Shown here: piece by piece, positions 5,096-5,373 of the stretch
Layout of the letters: every line of letters starts with the position of its first letter
Numbering within the stretch: position 1 is the first letter of the stretch
Assembly: GCA_003158495.1 (NCBI GenBank)
Contig: PMJT01000200.1
Coordinates: 1,910-7,282, forward strand
Reading direction: 5' to 3'
Source: Chloroflexota bacterium
GTDB taxonomy: Bacteria > Chloroflexota > Limnocylindria > Limnocylindrales > CSP1-4
Length of the DNA stretch: 5,373 nucleotides
Program-made: the position numbers and the translations under genes
The notes under the pieces: model-generated
Seen by the model: only the letters and a program-made list of their open reading frames with translations
Database searches by the model: none
Told to the model about the DNA's origin: nothing

Positions 5096-5373
5096 TGGCG
5101 ACAGCAGGGAGACAGGCTCGACCGCGGGTCGCCGTCGTCAAGTTCGCCTCTTGCGACGGCTGCCAGCTCACGCTGCTCGATCTCGAGGACCAGCTGCTGG
5201 AGATCGTTTCCCGCTTTGACATCGTCGAATTCCCCGAGGCCACTTCGCGCCGCTCGCCGGGCCCGTACGACATCGTCTTCGTGGAGGGCTCCGTCAGCGC
5301 CCCGGAGCACATCGACGCCATCAAGGAGCTGCGCAAGCAGGCCCGCATTCTGGTCACGATCGGGGCCTGCGCC
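5095..5373 (+). CDS. NiFe hydrogenase small (delta) subunit, 3'-truncated by window edge
   Basis: The first 93 residues are visible. The small subunit carries the Fe-S cluster relay that links the NiFe centre of the large subunit to the beta-gamma electron-transfer protein. After a short basic N-terminus comes VAVVKFASCDGCQLTLLDLE (12-31). Cys20 and Cys23 are the first two ligands of the proximal [4Fe-4S] cluster; the GAC segment at the right edge (Gly90-Cys92) supplies the next. VEGSV (63-67) is also typical. There is no twin-arginine signal, as expected for a cytoplasmic group 3 enzyme. The ATG overlaps the stop of the beta-gamma gene by one base (TGATG), and AGAGGGA at 5083-5089 is a suitable ribosome binding site, so the two are translationally coupled. 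The homologous group 3b subunit is called HydD/delta or HyhS. Group 3b is preferred over 3d because the partner is HydB/HydG-like, not HoxF/HoxU-like. The rest of this gene, and presumably the large subunit, lie outside the window. Confidence 0.94.
   Translation, partial: MATAGRQARPRVAVVKFASCDGCQLTLLDLEDQLLEIVSRFDIVEFPEATSRRSPGPYDIVFVEGSVSAPEHIDAIKELRKQARILVTIGACA

Overview
This is a GC-rich window (roughly two thirds G+C) with few AT-rich promoter-like stretches and mixed ATG/GTG starts. That fits a high-GC lineage such as Chloroflexota or Actinomycetota, possibly a metagenome-assembled genome. The lineage is an inference from composition and protein style, because no rRNA or other diagnostic marker is present.

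Layout. (1) 1-378, + strand: the C-terminal three quarters of transcription elongation factor GreA, cut by the window edge. (2) 379-625: a convergent intergenic region full of inverted repeats. It holds one GC-rich hairpin just after each flanking stop codon and, between them, two identical 21-bp copies of a repeat that contains a perfect 14-bp palindrome. (3) 626-2456, - strand: two envelope genes of unknown function, a six-helix membrane protein and a membrane-anchored protein with a Pro/Ser/Thr-rich stalk and an extracytoplasmic domain. (4) 2457-2588: a divergent regulatory region with a small dyad and a very stable predicted leader hairpin. (5) 2589-5373, + strand: the start of a [NiFe]-hydrogenase operon. 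It encodes a stand-alone cyclic-nucleotide-binding-like domain protein, a single polypeptide that fuses the beta (Fe-S) and gamma (FAD/NAD(P)/[2Fe-2S]) electron-transfer subunits, and the N-terminus of the hydrogenase small (delta) subunit, which runs off the window.

How the genes work together. The beta-gamma protein followed directly by a small subunit with the CDGCQL cluster motif is the gene order of group 3b (bidirectional NADP-linked 'sulfhydrogenase') enzymes. In the characterised archaeal enzymes beta and gamma are separate genes; here they are one continuous frame joined by a proline-rich linker. Electrons would pass between NAD(P)H, FAD, the [2Fe-2S] cluster, the [4Fe-4S] clusters of the beta part, the small-subunit clusters and the NiFe site. 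The large subunit is expected just beyond the right edge. The first gene looks like a CRP/FNR sensor module without the DNA-binding domain and without the usual cAMP-contacting residues, so its role beside the hydrogenase is open.

The most interesting points are the beta-gamma fusion, the degenerate CNB-only protein at the head of the operon, the strong leader hairpin before it, and the palindromic repeat pair after greA.
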